Shown: positions 8,233-16,256 of the stretch, in pieces
Position numbering within the stretch: the stretch's first letter is position 1
Layout of the letters: each line of letters opens with the position of its first letter
Source of the DNA: Siansivirga zeaxanthinifaciens CC-SAMT-1
Lineage (GTDB): Bacteria > Bacteroidota > Bacteroidia > Flavobacteriales > Flavobacteriaceae
DNA: 37,500 bases
Assembly: GCF_000941055.1 (NCBI RefSeq)
Contig: NZ_CP007202.1
Location: forward strand, 75,001-112,500
Direction of reading: 5' to 3'
Made by a program: the position numbers and the translations under genes
The notes under the pieces: generated by a model
Told to the model about the DNA's origin: nothing
Seen by the model: only the letters and a program-made list of their open reading frames with translations
Database searches by the model: none

Positions 8233-9288
8233 ATGAGAAAAAAATTGATTTTTGTACTACTTATTTTGATGACTTTAAAAGCTGAAGCACAGTTTAGCTT
8301 TTCTGGACATATAGATAATAAAGAGTGGCACAACAATGTTTATCTCTCTGTAATTGATGATTACAGAAAAATTTCGGGCTTATATTTTGAACAAATTATT
8401 GCGAAAGTAAACACCGATAGTCTTGGCTATTTCGAATTTACCGGAAACCAACTGGAAAACGAAAATAGAATTTACAGAATTCATGTTGATAATTGCTTTA
8501 ACAACCAAGATAACAAAACGCATTTTGATGGGTATTGCGACGATAGTAAAGAAGTTATTTTTATAGCTAAAAACAACGACACCATTGTATTCCCTTTTAC
8601 TTTCGATAAACAAATGTTTTGCGATATAAAATCTACTAACGAAAAAGCAACTGTTTTTGCTAGAGTCGACTCCTTAAAAGATGTTATGAAATTTGCTTTT
8701 AGTGAATTTCGAAGCGAAGCAAATAGAAAACTTAACAATAAAAAATGGTTTAATACGCTTCAAAATTTTGGCGATCAACTTAACGAACCTTTAGCAGACC
8801 TCTATATTTATTCTTTTTTATCGGATCGCAGAAATGAATTGCATGAACATTACTTAGAAGACTTAAAAAGCAATAATTATTACGATAAATTATTAGAAAA
8901 CCTAAATAAGGTTTATCCCAATTCGACTTATGCGACTCAGTATAAAAACGAACTTAATTCAGATAAATTTATAATTAATAAAGTTTCTAATAGTGGCTTT
9001 AATTGGTTCTATATTATAGTGCCTTTGCTTATAATTTCAGTTATTTTAAATGTATGGTTATTAATTTCCTCTAAAAACAATAAATCAAAACAAGTCACCG
9101 AAACTAAAGAACAACTAACCAAACAAGAGCAAAATGTGCTTAATTTATTGTTAGAAGATAAATCGAATAAAGACATTGCCGATGCCCTTTTTATTAGTTT
9201 AAGCACGGTTAAAACGCATATAAACAATATTTACAGGAAATTAAATGTGCAGTCTAGAGAAGAAACCAAGTCGTTGTTTAATAGCTAA
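8233..9288 (+). CDS. Membrane-tethered LuxR-type transcriptional regulator
   Basis: This 351-residue protein has a signal peptide (1-20, ending AEAQ), an extracytoplasmic domain (about 21-255), one transmembrane helix (257-279, FYIIVPLLIISVILNVWLLI) and a cytoplasmic LuxR/GerE helix-turn-helix (about 294-351, with LTKQEQNVLNLLLEDKSNKDIADAL and STVKTHINNIYRKL). The first part of the outer domain (FSFSGHIDNKEW...VNTDSLGYFEFTG) resembles the DUF4369/carboxypeptidase-regulatory-like beta-sandwich. The second part is helical and charged. Three Cys (88, 102, 130) lie in the outer domain. There is no kinase or receiver domain, so it would sense across the membrane and bind DNA in one polypeptide. 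It is followed after 108 bases by the DUF1573 gene. Confidence 0.85.
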   Translation: MRKKLIFVLLILMTLKAEAQFSFSGHIDNKEWHNNVYLSVIDDYRKISGLYFEQIIAKVNTDSLGYFEFTGNQLENENRIYRIHVDNCFNNQDNKTHFDGYCDDSKEVIFIAKNNDTIVFPFTFDKQMFCDIKSTNEKATVFARVDSLKDVMKFAFSEFRSEANRKLNNKKWFNTLQNFGDQLNEPLADLYIYSFLSDRRNELHEHYLEDLKSNNYYDKLLENLNKVYPNSTYATQYKNELNSDKFIINKVSNSGFNWFYIIVPLLIISVILNVWLLISSKNNKSKQVTETKEQLTKQEQNVLNLLLEDKSNKDIADALFISLSTVKTHINNIYRKLNVQSREETKSLFNS

Positions 9289-9315
9289 TTACAAAAAATC
9301 AACCTAAGTACTAGT

Positions 9316-9345
9316 ACCAATTTCATCCTTTAAAAAAGGCTTGGT
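9316..9345 (+). other. Nested hairpin between LuxR-type gene and DUF1573 gene
   Basis: ACCAA (9316-9320) pairs with TTGGT (9341-9345), and inside it CCTTT (9327-9331) pairs with AAAGG (9335-9339). The downstream TTTAAAAAAAAA is not a good U-tract, so it is a weak terminator or a leader structure for the DUF1573 gene. The palindrome GTACTAGTAC sits immediately 5' of it. Confidence 0.35.
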
Positions 9346-9396
9346 TTAAAAAAAAATCATCAAGTTTGTTTTAGAAACATTTAAATAGAAATAATT

Positions 9397-9828
9397 ATGA
9401 CTCTTACTAAAACTCATTTTTCATCATTAAAAACAACATTAACTTTCGTTTTTTTCTTATTCGTTTATGCTGTAAATTTTGCTCAAGAAACCGATTCTAA
9501 CGCTGGTGTTTTAACTTTTAAAGAAGAAGAGATTGACTACGGAACCATCAAACAAAATGCCGATGGCGAACGCATCTTCTCATTTACAAATACAGGAAAA
9601 AGTCCTATTGTAATTTCAACAGTAAAAACATCTTGTGGTTGTACAGTGCCTTCGTATTCTAAAGAACCTATTTTACCGGGTAAAACAAGCGAAATTAAAG
9701 TTAGATATGCAACAAACAGAATAGGCGTATTTAAAAAAACCATTACTATTGTTTCTAACGCTTCAGAACCAAACAAAATAATTAGAATTAAAGGTGAAGT
9801 TTTAGCGCCAGAATCAGCAACAAAATAA
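9397..9828 (+). CDS. DUF1573 domain secreted protein
   Basis: This 143-residue protein has a signal peptide ending NFAQ (residue 30) and then one immunoglobulin-like DUF1573 domain (PF07610): FKEEEIDYGTIKQNADGERIFSFTNTGKSPIVIS, followed by the hallmark SCGCTVP with Cys80 and Cys82, then PGKTSEIKVRY and KTITIVSNASEP. It is probably periplasmic. The family is common in Bacteroidota and has no agreed function. The gene lies between the membrane LuxR regulator and lysS. Its own upstream region (9289-9396) contains a hairpin, so it may be expressed separately. Confidence 0.92.
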   Translation: MTLTKTHFSSLKTTLTFVFFLFVYAVNFAQETDSNAGVLTFKEEEIDYGTIKQNADGERIFSFTNTGKSPIVISTVKTSCGCTVPSYSKEPILPGKTSEIKVRYATNRIGVFKKTITIVSNASEPNKIIRIKGEVLAPESATK

Positions 9829-9898
9829 ATTTCTGCTGCTTTTTATTATAAAACAAAAATCTACATATAAGTTGTATGCTAATTTTTTGAAAATAGTG

Positions 9899-9906
9899 TA
9901 ATTTTG
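9899..9906 (+). promoter_or_regulatory. -7 box of lysS promoter
   Basis: TAATTTTG is a full match to TAnnTTTG, with a possible GTTG -33 element at 9871-9874 (24-base spacer, slightly long). It includes the TTG at 9904 that opens the longest in-frame ORF, which argues that TTG is promoter DNA and that translation starts at ATG 9949. Confidence 0.5.
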
Positions 9907-9948
9907 CACTCGTCTGTCGCAAAAGGCAGGTTATCAAAATTAATTAGC

Positions 9949-11637
9949 ATGCAACTTTCAGAACAAGAAATAGTAAGAAGAGAAAAATTAGAAAGACTTC
10001 GCGAACTAGGTATTAATCCCTATCCTGCAGATTTATATCCTGTTACACATACTTCAAAACAGGTAAAAGAGCAATTTGAAGCCGATAAGGAGGTCGTTAT
10101 TGCTGGTAGGTTAATGATGATTAAAGTTCAAGGAAAAGCAAGTTTTGCTGAATTACAAGATGCCGAAGGAAAAATACAAGTGTATTTTAACCGTGACGAA
10201 ATTTGCCCGGGTGAAGACAAAGAAAAATATAACGAAGTTTTCAAAAAATTACTAGACTTTGGTGATTTTGTTGGTATTGAAGGTGTTTTATTTACCACAC
10301 AAGTTGGAGAAAAAACCGTTAAAGTAAAAGACTTTACACTTCTTAGTAAAGCTTTAAAACCACTACCGCTTCCAAAAGAAAAAGATGGCGTTGTTTATGA
10401 TGCCTTCACAGACCCAGAACAACGTTACAGACAGCGTTACGCCGATTTGGTTGTAAACCCTAAAGTTAAAGATGTTTTTATAAAACGAACTAAACTTTTT
10501 AATGCCATGCGTCAGTTTTTTAATGATGCTGGTTATTTTGAAGTTGAAACACCCGTATTACAATCCATTCCTGGTGGTGCAGCGGCTAGACCGTTTGTAA
10601 CACACCACAATGCTCTAGATATTCCGTTATATATGCGTATAGCCAATGAGCTTTATTTAAAACGTTTAATTGTTGGTGGTTTTGATGGTGTTTATGAGTT
10701 TTCTAAAAACTTTAGAAATGAAGGCATGGACAGAACGCATAATCCTGAGTTTACTGCCATGGAAATTTATGTAGCCTACAAAGACTACAATTGGATGATG
10801 ACTTTCTGCGAAAAACTATTAGAACATTGCGCAGTAGCTGTTAACGGGACCACCAAAGCTAAATTTGGTGACCATGAAATAGATTTTAAAGCACCATATG
10901 CTAGAGTAACAATGGCCGACTCTATTAAGCATTTCACTGGTTTCGATATTACAGGTAAAACAGAAGCCGAAATTAGAGCCGCTGCAGAAGGCATGGGTAT
11001 TGAGGTTGACGATACCATGGGTAAAGGCAAACTAATTGATGAAATTTTTGGTGAAAAATGTGAGGGTAATTACATACAACCTACATTCATTACAGACTAC
11101 CCTAAGGAGATGAGTCCGTTGTGCAAAGAACACAGAGAAAACCCTGAATTAACTGAGCGTTTCGAGTTGATGGTATGTGGTAAAGAAATTGCGAATGCTT
11201 ACTCCGAACTAAACGATCCTATCGACCAACGTGAACGCTTCGAGCATCAAATGGAATTAGCGAAAAAAGGAGACGATGAAGCTACTGGCGTTATAGATTA
11301 CGATTTTTTACGCGCTTTAGAATACGGTATGCCTCCAACATCGGGTATGGGTATTGGTATGGATCGATTAATTATGTTTTTAACTAATAACCAATCTATT
11401 CAAGAGGTTTTATTCTTCCCGCAAATGCGTCCAGAGAAAAAGGCGCTTGAATTAAGCGAAAATGAAAAAGTGATTTTCGAGATATTAAAAACTCAAAATG
11501 GCATTTCTTTAAACAACCTGAAAACTCAATCTGGTTTAAGTAATAAAGCATGGGATAAAGGTATTAAAGGCTTAACAAAACATAAAGTAGCCAAAGTAAC
11601 TAAAACTGAAGATGATTTAATTGTTGAAATTATCTAG
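9949..11637 (+). CDS. lysS: Lysyl-tRNA synthetase, class II
   Basis: LysRS charges tRNA-Lys in the cytoplasm. I start it at ATG 9949 (MQLSEQEIVRREKL, 562 residues) because the 45 upstream in-frame bases begin with a TTG that lies in a promoter box. Domains are an OB-fold anticodon-binding domain (about 45-140, VVIAGRLMMIKVQGKASFAEL) and the class II catalytic core, with motif 2 (FRNEGMDRTHNPEFT, from residue 255) and motif 3 (GMGIGMDRL, 466-474). After the core a tail of about 65 residues (497-562; EKVIFEILKTQNGISLNNL...KAWDKGIKGLTKH) looks like a winged-helix module absent from E. coli LysRS. Two strong hairpins end the transcript. Confidence 0.97.
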   Translation: MQLSEQEIVRREKLERLRELGINPYPADLYPVTHTSKQVKEQFEADKEVVIAGRLMMIKVQGKASFAELQDAEGKIQVYFNRDEICPGEDKEKYNEVFKKLLDFGDFVGIEGVLFTTQVGEKTVKVKDFTLLSKALKPLPLPKEKDGVVYDAFTDPEQRYRQRYADLVVNPKVKDVFIKRTKLFNAMRQFFNDAGYFEVETPVLQSIPGGAAARPFVTHHNALDIPLYMRIANELYLKRLIVGGFDGVYEFSKNFRNEGMDRTHNPEFTAMEIYVAYKDYNWMMTFCEKLLEHCAVAVNGTTKAKFGDHEIDFKAPYARVTMADSIKHFTGFDITGKTEAEIRAAAEGMGIEVDDTMGKGKLIDEIFGEKCEGNYIQPTFITDYPKEMSPLCKEHRENPELTERFELMVCGKEIANAYSELNDPIDQRERFEHQMELAKKGDDEATGVIDYDFLRALEYGMPPTSGMGIGMDRLIMFLTNNQSIQEVLFFPQMRPEKKALELSENEKVIFEILKTQNGISLNNLKTQSGLSNKAWDKGIKGLTKHKVAKVTKTEDDLIVEII

Positions 11638-11658
11638 CCCTTACGTTACATTATTTAT

Positions 11659-11690
11659 AAAAAAGGAGCCTAAAAAGCTCCTTTTTTATT
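11659..11690 (+). terminator. Intrinsic terminator of lysS
   Basis: AAAAAAGGAGC (11659-11669) pairs with GCTCCTTTTTT (11677-11687) around loop CTAAAAA, with a T-tract, 22 bases after the lysS stop. Confidence 0.9.
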
Positions 11691-11714
11691 TCTAGAACTC
11701 AAATTATAACAATA

Positions 11715-11751
11715 AAAAAATCCAGCAACTCAATAGTTACTGGATTTTTTA
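11715..11751. terminator. Second terminator-like hairpin after lysS
   Basis: AAAAAATCCAG (11715-11725) pairs with CTGGATTTTTT (11740-11750). Inside, AACT pairs with AGTT around a CAAT loop, giving a long nearly continuous stem with a T6 run on either strand. It lies 25 bases after the first terminator and could act in both directions. Confidence 0.8.
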
Positions 11752-12045
11752 TAAACTAACCAACTAAACTTAATTTACTAACTAATAATCTTCTCAAAAA
11801 AAAAAGGTTGAGTAATTACATGTATCAAATTAATTACATTACAAAGAGAAGGAATAAATACCATTTACTAAAATTATTTAGAAATGTTTAACACCTTATA
11901 TTTATAATTTTACAATTTTATTAAGAATAATATATCTATATGTTAATTTTTTAAGACGAAACAGCGCTCAAATTGGAAGTTTGTCAATTTTAGCCAAATT
12001 CAAAGAGAATTATATAATCATAAAAAGATTGTTTATTTTTGCTGT
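11752..12045. other. AT-rich intergenic stretch without a recognisable gene
   Basis: I see no ORF, tRNA or convincing RNA structure here. It holds an A10 run at 11796-11805, two copies of TAATTACAT (near 11813 and 11831), CTTCTC/GAGAAG inverted repeats about 50 bases apart, and at its right end the -7 box for the next gene. It may contain an upstream regulatory region for the barrel gene. Confidence 0.5.
12034..12041 (+). promoter_or_regulatory. -7 box immediately before the barrel-protein gene
   Basis: TATTTTTG matches TAnnTTTG and ends four bases before ATG 12046. With a start site a few bases after the box the mRNA would begin at the start codon. No -33 TTTG is visible. Confidence 0.4.
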
Positions 12046-13260
12046 ATGACAAAACACCTCATTAGCCTACTTTTGTTTTGTTTTTGTGTTTTTGTATGTG
12101 CACAAAACGACAGTTTATCTATTAAAAATGGTATTGAAAATCCGAGTATTTTAAGCACCCATCATTTTGGTATTTTTAGCGGTAGAATTAATCAGAATTT
12201 TAAAATAGCACCACCAAAAAAAACAACCCTTTTTATAAATTCGGCTAGCGGTAACAACTTTCATCCTTTTGTTGAAGCTTACCTACCAAAAGATCCTGAA
12301 GTAAGAGAACGCTTAAGCAAAGTAATTTGGCACGATCGTATTTTTAATTTTGTAGACCAAGAAACCACCCCTGCCGATTATATGAATATTGTAATTGATG
12401 CAATCATTAAAGATTACAGAATTGGTGCTAACTTTCCAATAAATAAAAATCATGAATTAAGCTTTACTCTTAGAGCAAATCATATAACAAAAGGTAAATA
12501 TCCTTTTACTATTTTTACAGGAGACGAAGCCATTGAATGGTTTCATAGTAATATTGCTGGTGGGGAAGACCCTTATGGAAGACGCTATTACGGTTTAAAC
12601 CAGGTTAATTTTAAATATACCGATAGAAACGGCAAGGTTTTAGAACTTAATAATAATGATTTTTTTGTGAGCGGTATCGAATTTAATCATTACTACTACC
12701 CAACGCTAACTATTAACAAAACCAAAAATATCTTTTTAAATTTTGGAAGTCATTTAAGTATGAATACTACTAAATTTAATAGCTCTATAGATTTAGGACT
12801 TTCGGTTAACGCCCTTAAGAAAATCACTTTTAATGACACATATGAATTAGATTTTGGTATGGGATTTAGCGGCTTACGTAAAAACCTCATCGATTTTAAA
12901 GACAATATAGATTTAGGCAACAACGCTTATTTAGGCACTTTTGAAACCACTTTTGAAATTGCAAAATTTACTAAAAAAAGAAACTACAATAGCTTTGGCA
13001 TAAATTATCATTTACAAACCCGTTACAATAAAAAAGAAGAAGCTTCCTATTATAAATTACTAGGGAAATGGCGCGAAATTAATGGTGGTTGGCAACATGG
13101 GTTTGAAACGCTTTACAAAAATTTATCCTATTGGACATTTATTTATACCTACGGAAGACCTAGCTTCAAATTATCAGTATATTTCCAAGAAGATTTTTAT
13201 GTTAATAACGCACCCGATGTGCAAGCAGGCATTGGTATAAAAATTCCGATTTTAAAATAA
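12046..13260 (+). CDS. Predicted outer-membrane beta-barrel protein, unknown family
   Basis: The 404-residue product has a signal peptide (MTKHLISLLLFCFCVFVCAQ) with cleavage likely after Ala19. The mature part is rich in Asn, Tyr, Phe and Lys with repeated amphipathic strands (RIGANFPINKNHELSFTLRA, NYNSFGINYHLQTRYNKKEE) and ends with strands ASYYKLLGK, TFIYTYGRP, KLSVYFQED and QAGIGIKIPIL, as expected for an outer-membrane barrel. I do not recognise a named family. A segment HDRIFNFVDQETTPADYMNIVIDA before the first strands may be periplasmic or a plug. It is a single transcription unit, flanked upstream by 294 bases of AT-rich DNA and downstream by the Spy/CpxP-like gene 112 bases away. Confidence 0.65.
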   Translation: MTKHLISLLLFCFCVFVCAQNDSLSIKNGIENPSILSTHHFGIFSGRINQNFKIAPPKKTTLFINSASGNNFHPFVEAYLPKDPEVRERLSKVIWHDRIFNFVDQETTPADYMNIVIDAIIKDYRIGANFPINKNHELSFTLRANHITKGKYPFTIFTGDEAIEWFHSNIAGGEDPYGRRYYGLNQVNFKYTDRNGKVLELNNNDFFVSGIEFNHYYYPTLTINKTKNIFLNFGSHLSMNTTKFNSSIDLGLSVNALKKITFNDTYELDFGMGFSGLRKNLIDFKDNIDLGNNAYLGTFETTFEIAKFTKKRNYNSFGINYHLQTRYNKKEEASYYKLLGKWREINGGWQHGFETLYKNLSYWTFIYTYGRPSFKLSVYFQEDFYVNNAPDVQAGIGIKIPILK

Positions 13261-13372
13261 CTTCATCAATCCTATAATCAAAAAAAGATAAGTTTCAGAT
13301 AAAAAAGTATCTGCAATTAAACCTTTTAAAAGTTTTCTTGTCTTAGAAGTAATTAAACAAAATTATTATAAG

Positions 13373-13831
13373 ATGAAGACATTATTGATTATTGCTATTG
13401 CCCTGATATCATTTCATGGCATTGCCCAAGAAAAAAAAGAACGTCCTAACAGAGAGGATCGTCATGCCATCATGAAAGACCTTACTCCTGAAGAAGCTGC
13501 AGAATTAAGAACAAAGCATATGACGCTTCATTTAGATTTAAATACAGATCAACAAAAGAAAATTTTCGCTTTAAATCTTGAAAACGCAAAAATGCGTCAA
13601 TCAATTATGGAAGCTCATAAAGCTCAAAAAGAAGCCGGAAATATGCAAAAACCTTCTAAAGAGGCCATGCTTAAAAGACAAAATAACAAATTAGACCATC
13701 AAATTGCGATGAAAGCAAAAATGAAAAATATTTTGGATGAAAACCAATATGCAAAATGGGAAAAAGGCTTAGAGCGTATGGCTGTAAATAAAAATTTAAA
13801 GAAAAAAGACAGTTATAAAAACAGAATTTAG
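13373..13831 (+). CDS. Spy/CpxP-like periplasmic protein
   Basis: This 152-residue protein has a short signal peptide (MKTLLIIAIALISFHGIAQ). The mature part is almost entirely helical and highly charged, with a double LTxxQ-like pattern: LTPEEAAELRTKHMTLHLDLNTDQQKKI, later ILDENQYAKWEK. This is the layout of the Spy/CpxP/DUF4890 group of small periplasmic proteins, which act as chaperones or stress sensors in proteobacteria. The exact function here is inferred from the pattern only. It ends in a basic tail (NKNLKKKDSYKNR). The gene converges on hemL with one shared terminator. Confidence 0.7.
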   Translation: MKTLLIIAIALISFHGIAQEKKERPNREDRHAIMKDLTPEEAAELRTKHMTLHLDLNTDQQKKIFALNLENAKMRQSIMEAHKAQKEAGNMQKPSKEAMLKRQNNKLDHQIAMKAKMKNILDENQYAKWEKGLERMAVNKNLKKKDSYKNRI

Positions 13832-13864
13832 ATTCGTTAGATTTGGTTATAGTTTAGTTGATGT

Positions 13865-13896
13865 AAAGCGCATTTTTAAATTAAAAATGCGCTTTT
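13865..13896. terminator. Bidirectional terminator between the Spy-like gene and hemL
   Basis: AAAGCGCATTTTTAA (13865-13879) and TTAAAAATGCGCTTT (13881-13895) form an almost perfect inverted repeat between two convergent genes, with T-rich sequence on the plus-strand side. Confidence 0.85.
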
Positions 13897-13902
13897 ACTT
13901 TT

Positions 13903-15189
13903 TTACAATGTTTTAGCAACCTTATTTACTGCTGCAATAGTAAAATCTAAATCTTCATAAGACAAGGCATCTGTTATAAACCAAGTTTCGAAAGCACTTG
14001 GTGCAATATAAACTCCATTATTTAGCATGCCATGAAAGAATGTTTTAAAAGTTTCATTATTACCTAGCGCAGCCGTTTTAAAATCTACAACTTCTGCTTC
14101 ATCAAAATGAACTGAAATCATAGAACCAACTCTGTTTATTGTATGCGTAATATTATTTTCATTTAACACGTTAGCAATACCGTTATGCAAATATTCTGTT
14201 TTGTTTGCTAATCGTTTAAAAACTTCACCATCTTTATTTAAAGCGGTTAACATAGCTAAACCGGCAGCCATTGCTAAAGGGTTCCCACTTAAAGTCCCAG
14301 CCTGATACACGGGCCCAAGAGGCGCTAGATAATTCATAATTTCATTTTTAGCAGCAAAAGCACCAACAGGCAATCCGCCACCAATTACTTTTCCAAAACA
14401 AACAATATCGGCTTTGATATTATATAATTCTTGAGCCCCACCTTTTGCTAAACGAAATCCCGTCATAACCTCATCGAAAATCAATAAAATGTCATGTTCA
14501 TCACACAACAATCTTAGTTTAGCTAGAAAATCATTTTTTGGTGGCACACAGCCCATGTTACCAGCTACAGGCTCAATAATAATGCATGCTATTTCATTTT
14601 TATTGGCTTCAATTAAAGCCTTTACATTTTCAATATCGTTATAATTTGCCAGTAAGGTATCTTTTGCAGTCCCTGCTGTAACACCCGGACTGTTAGGTAC
14701 GCCAAAAGTACTGGCACCACTGCCCGCCTGTATTAAAAACGAATCGCTATGACCGTGATAACAACCTGCAAATTTTATAATTTTATCTTTTTTAGTATAA
14801 CCTCTGGCCAATCGAACAGCACTCATGCAAGCCTCTGTACCAGAATTTACAAAGCGTATTTTATCTATGTTAGGAACCATAGAAACAGCTAATTCGGCTA
14901 TTTTAGTTTCAATTTCTGTTGGCATTCCAAAAGACGTTCCTTTTTTTGCTTTTTCAACCACAGCATCAACAACGGGTTGGTAAGCATGACCTAAAATCAT
15001 GGGGCCCCAGGAGTTGATATAATCTATTAATCGGTTATCGTCTTCATCAAATAAATAAGCTCCTTTTGCTTCTTTTACAAAAATGGGGGTTCCGCCTACT
15101 CCTTTAAAAGCTCTTACGGGTGAGTTTACTCCTCCTGGAATTACTTTTTCTGCTTCAGCAAATAAGGCGCTACTTCTTTTATAAATCAT
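13903..15189 (-). CDS. hemL: Glutamate-1-semialdehyde 2,1-aminomutase
   Basis: HemL converts glutamate-1-semialdehyde to 5-aminolevulinate, the C5-route precursor of haem, using PLP in the cytoplasm. At 428 residues it has standard length. Family landmarks are [20 protein letters not shown] (14-33), the substrate-region [17 protein letters not shown] (114-130), YHGHSDSFL, the cofactor-binding DEVMTGFR (239-246) and the PLP lysine K267 in [14 protein letters not shown]. The start codon lies 19 bases after the stop of the glucosaminidase gene, so it is the last gene of a four-gene operon. The tRNA-dependent partner hemA is not in the window. Confidence 0.97.
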   Translation of the reverse strand: MIYKRSSALFAEAEKVIPGGVNSPVRAFKGVGGTPIFVKEAKGAYLFDEDDNRLIDYINSWGPMILGHAYQPVVDAVVEKAKKGTSFGMPTEIETKIAELAVSMVPNIDKIRFVNSGTEACMSAVRLARGYTKKDKIIKFAGCYHGHSDSFLIQAGSGASTFGVPNSPGVTAGTAKDTLLANYNDIENVKALIEANKNEIACIIIEPVAGNMGCVPPKNDFLAKLRLLCDEHDILLIFDEVMTGFRLAKGGAQELYNIKADIVCFGKVIGGGLPVGAFAAKNEIMNYLAPLGPVYQAGTLSGNPLAMAAGLAMLTALNKDGEVFKRLANKTEYLHNGIANVLNENNITHTINRVGSMISVHFDEAEVVDFKTAALGNNETFKTFFHGMLNNGVYIAPSAFETWFITDALSYEDLDFTIAAVNKVAKTL

Positions 15190-15208
15190 TTTTATTCTAT
15201 TCTTTTTA

Positions 15209-16252
15209 TTATTTAATAACCAGTTCTTGCCCGATACTTAAATTGGTATCATTCAAATTGTTTAAGTTCTGAATGGTACCTATACTTGTATTGTATTTTT
15301 TAGAGATGGAATATAAAGTTTCTCCTTTTTCTACAACATGTTTAAGTTGTTTTATTGGTTGCTTTTCGGCTTTCTCTAATGTGACTGCAACCTGATTTGC
15401 ATTTGATTTTTTTACCTTTAATTCTTGTCCAACATTTATAGAAGTACCCGATAAATTATTTAACTTTTGAAGTGCTTCAACAGATAAATTATACAGTTTA
15501 GAAATACCGTATAAGGTTTCACCTTTATCAACAATATGTATGGAAGCATCTGGAATGTATTGTTCCTCCTTTTCGGTTGCTACTTCTTCAGAATCATCAA
15601 AATAATCTTCTGTGTTTTTATAAGTTCGCTTTAATACCTCTTTGTCAAATTCGTGAAGTTTGTAGCGTTCGATTAAGCTGATAAGTTTTTCAGGATATTT
15701 TTTATCGGTTGCATAACCCGCAGCTTTTAAACCTCTGGCCCAAGCTTTGTAATCGCCTTTTTTTAATTTGAATAAATTAGCATAACGCTTTCTTTCTGAT
15801 AAAAACAACGAATGGTCTCTAAACGAATACTTTGCATCAATATATTTCCTAAAACATTCTTGAGCTGCATCGTCGTCATGATAAATTTTATCGCCAGTCC
15901 AATCGTGACATTTAATTCCGAAATGGTTATTCGCCTCGGTTGCTAATCGTCCATTGCCCGAACCAGACTCTAAGATACCCTGTGCCAAGGTAATACTGGC
16001 AGGAATATAATACAATTGCATTTCGGTTTTTGCAATATCCTTATAATCATCTATATACTTTTCTGTGGCACTTGCATAAACTTTTGTAACAACAGGAAGC
16101 TCTTTCAACGTTTTGCTATCGTTTGGCTTGCTCTCTACTTTTTTTACAACGCGCTCGGTTTTTGATTTTGATTTTTTGGAGGTTACTGCTTTTTTAGATT
16201 TACAGCTAAATGTAAAAAGCACCACACATAAGAGTATCCAAAATTTATTCAT
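15209..16252 (-). CDS. Lipoprotein glucosaminidase with two LysM domains
   Basis: This 347-residue cell-wall hydrolase carries a lipoprotein signal ending FTFSC (Cys17), a Lys/Ser-rich linker, a glucosaminidase domain (about 62-200, PF01832 type) and two C-terminal LysM domains (about 238-281 and 304-347, both with KGETLY.IS and LNNL). The likely catalytic Glu95 lies in [17 protein letters not shown], followed by NNHFGIKCH and [17 protein letters not shown] as in FlgJ/AcmA relatives. It should cleave N-acetylglucosaminyl bonds of peptidoglycan from the envelope, with LysM as the wall anchor. It starts four bases after the preceding desulfhydrase-like gene, indicating one transcript. Confidence 0.93.
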   Translation of the reverse strand: MNKFWILLCVVLFTFSCKSKKAVTSKKSKSKTERVVKKVESKPNDSKTLKELPVVTKVYASATEKYIDDYKDIAKTEMQLYYIPASITLAQGILESGSGNGRLATEANNHFGIKCHDWTGDKIYHDDDAAQECFRKYIDAKYSFRDHSLFLSERKRYANLFKLKKGDYKAWARGLKAAGYATDKKYPEKLISLIERYKLHEFDKEVLKRTYKNTEDYFDDSEEVATEKEEQYIPDASIHIVDKGETLYGISKLYNLSVEALQKLNNLSGTSINVGQELKVKKSNANQVAVTLEKAEKQPIKQLKHVVEKGETLYSISKKYNTSIGTIQNLNNLNDTNLSIGQELVIK

Positions 16253-16256
16253 TATA

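Noticed and set aside
8380..9227. Minus-strand ORFs inside the LuxR-type regulator gene
   Set aside because: They overlap a gene with clear domain structure and show no independent motifs.
9904..9948. Longer lysS beginning at TTG 9904
   Set aside because: The TTG lies inside a TAATTTTG promoter box and the added residues (MHSSVAKGRL) do not resemble LysRS N-termini; ATG 9949 gives the usual start.
13296..13313. CAGATA/TATCTG hairpin as a terminator of the barrel gene
   Set aside because: Only six base pairs, an A-rich loop and no T-tract; too weak to call.
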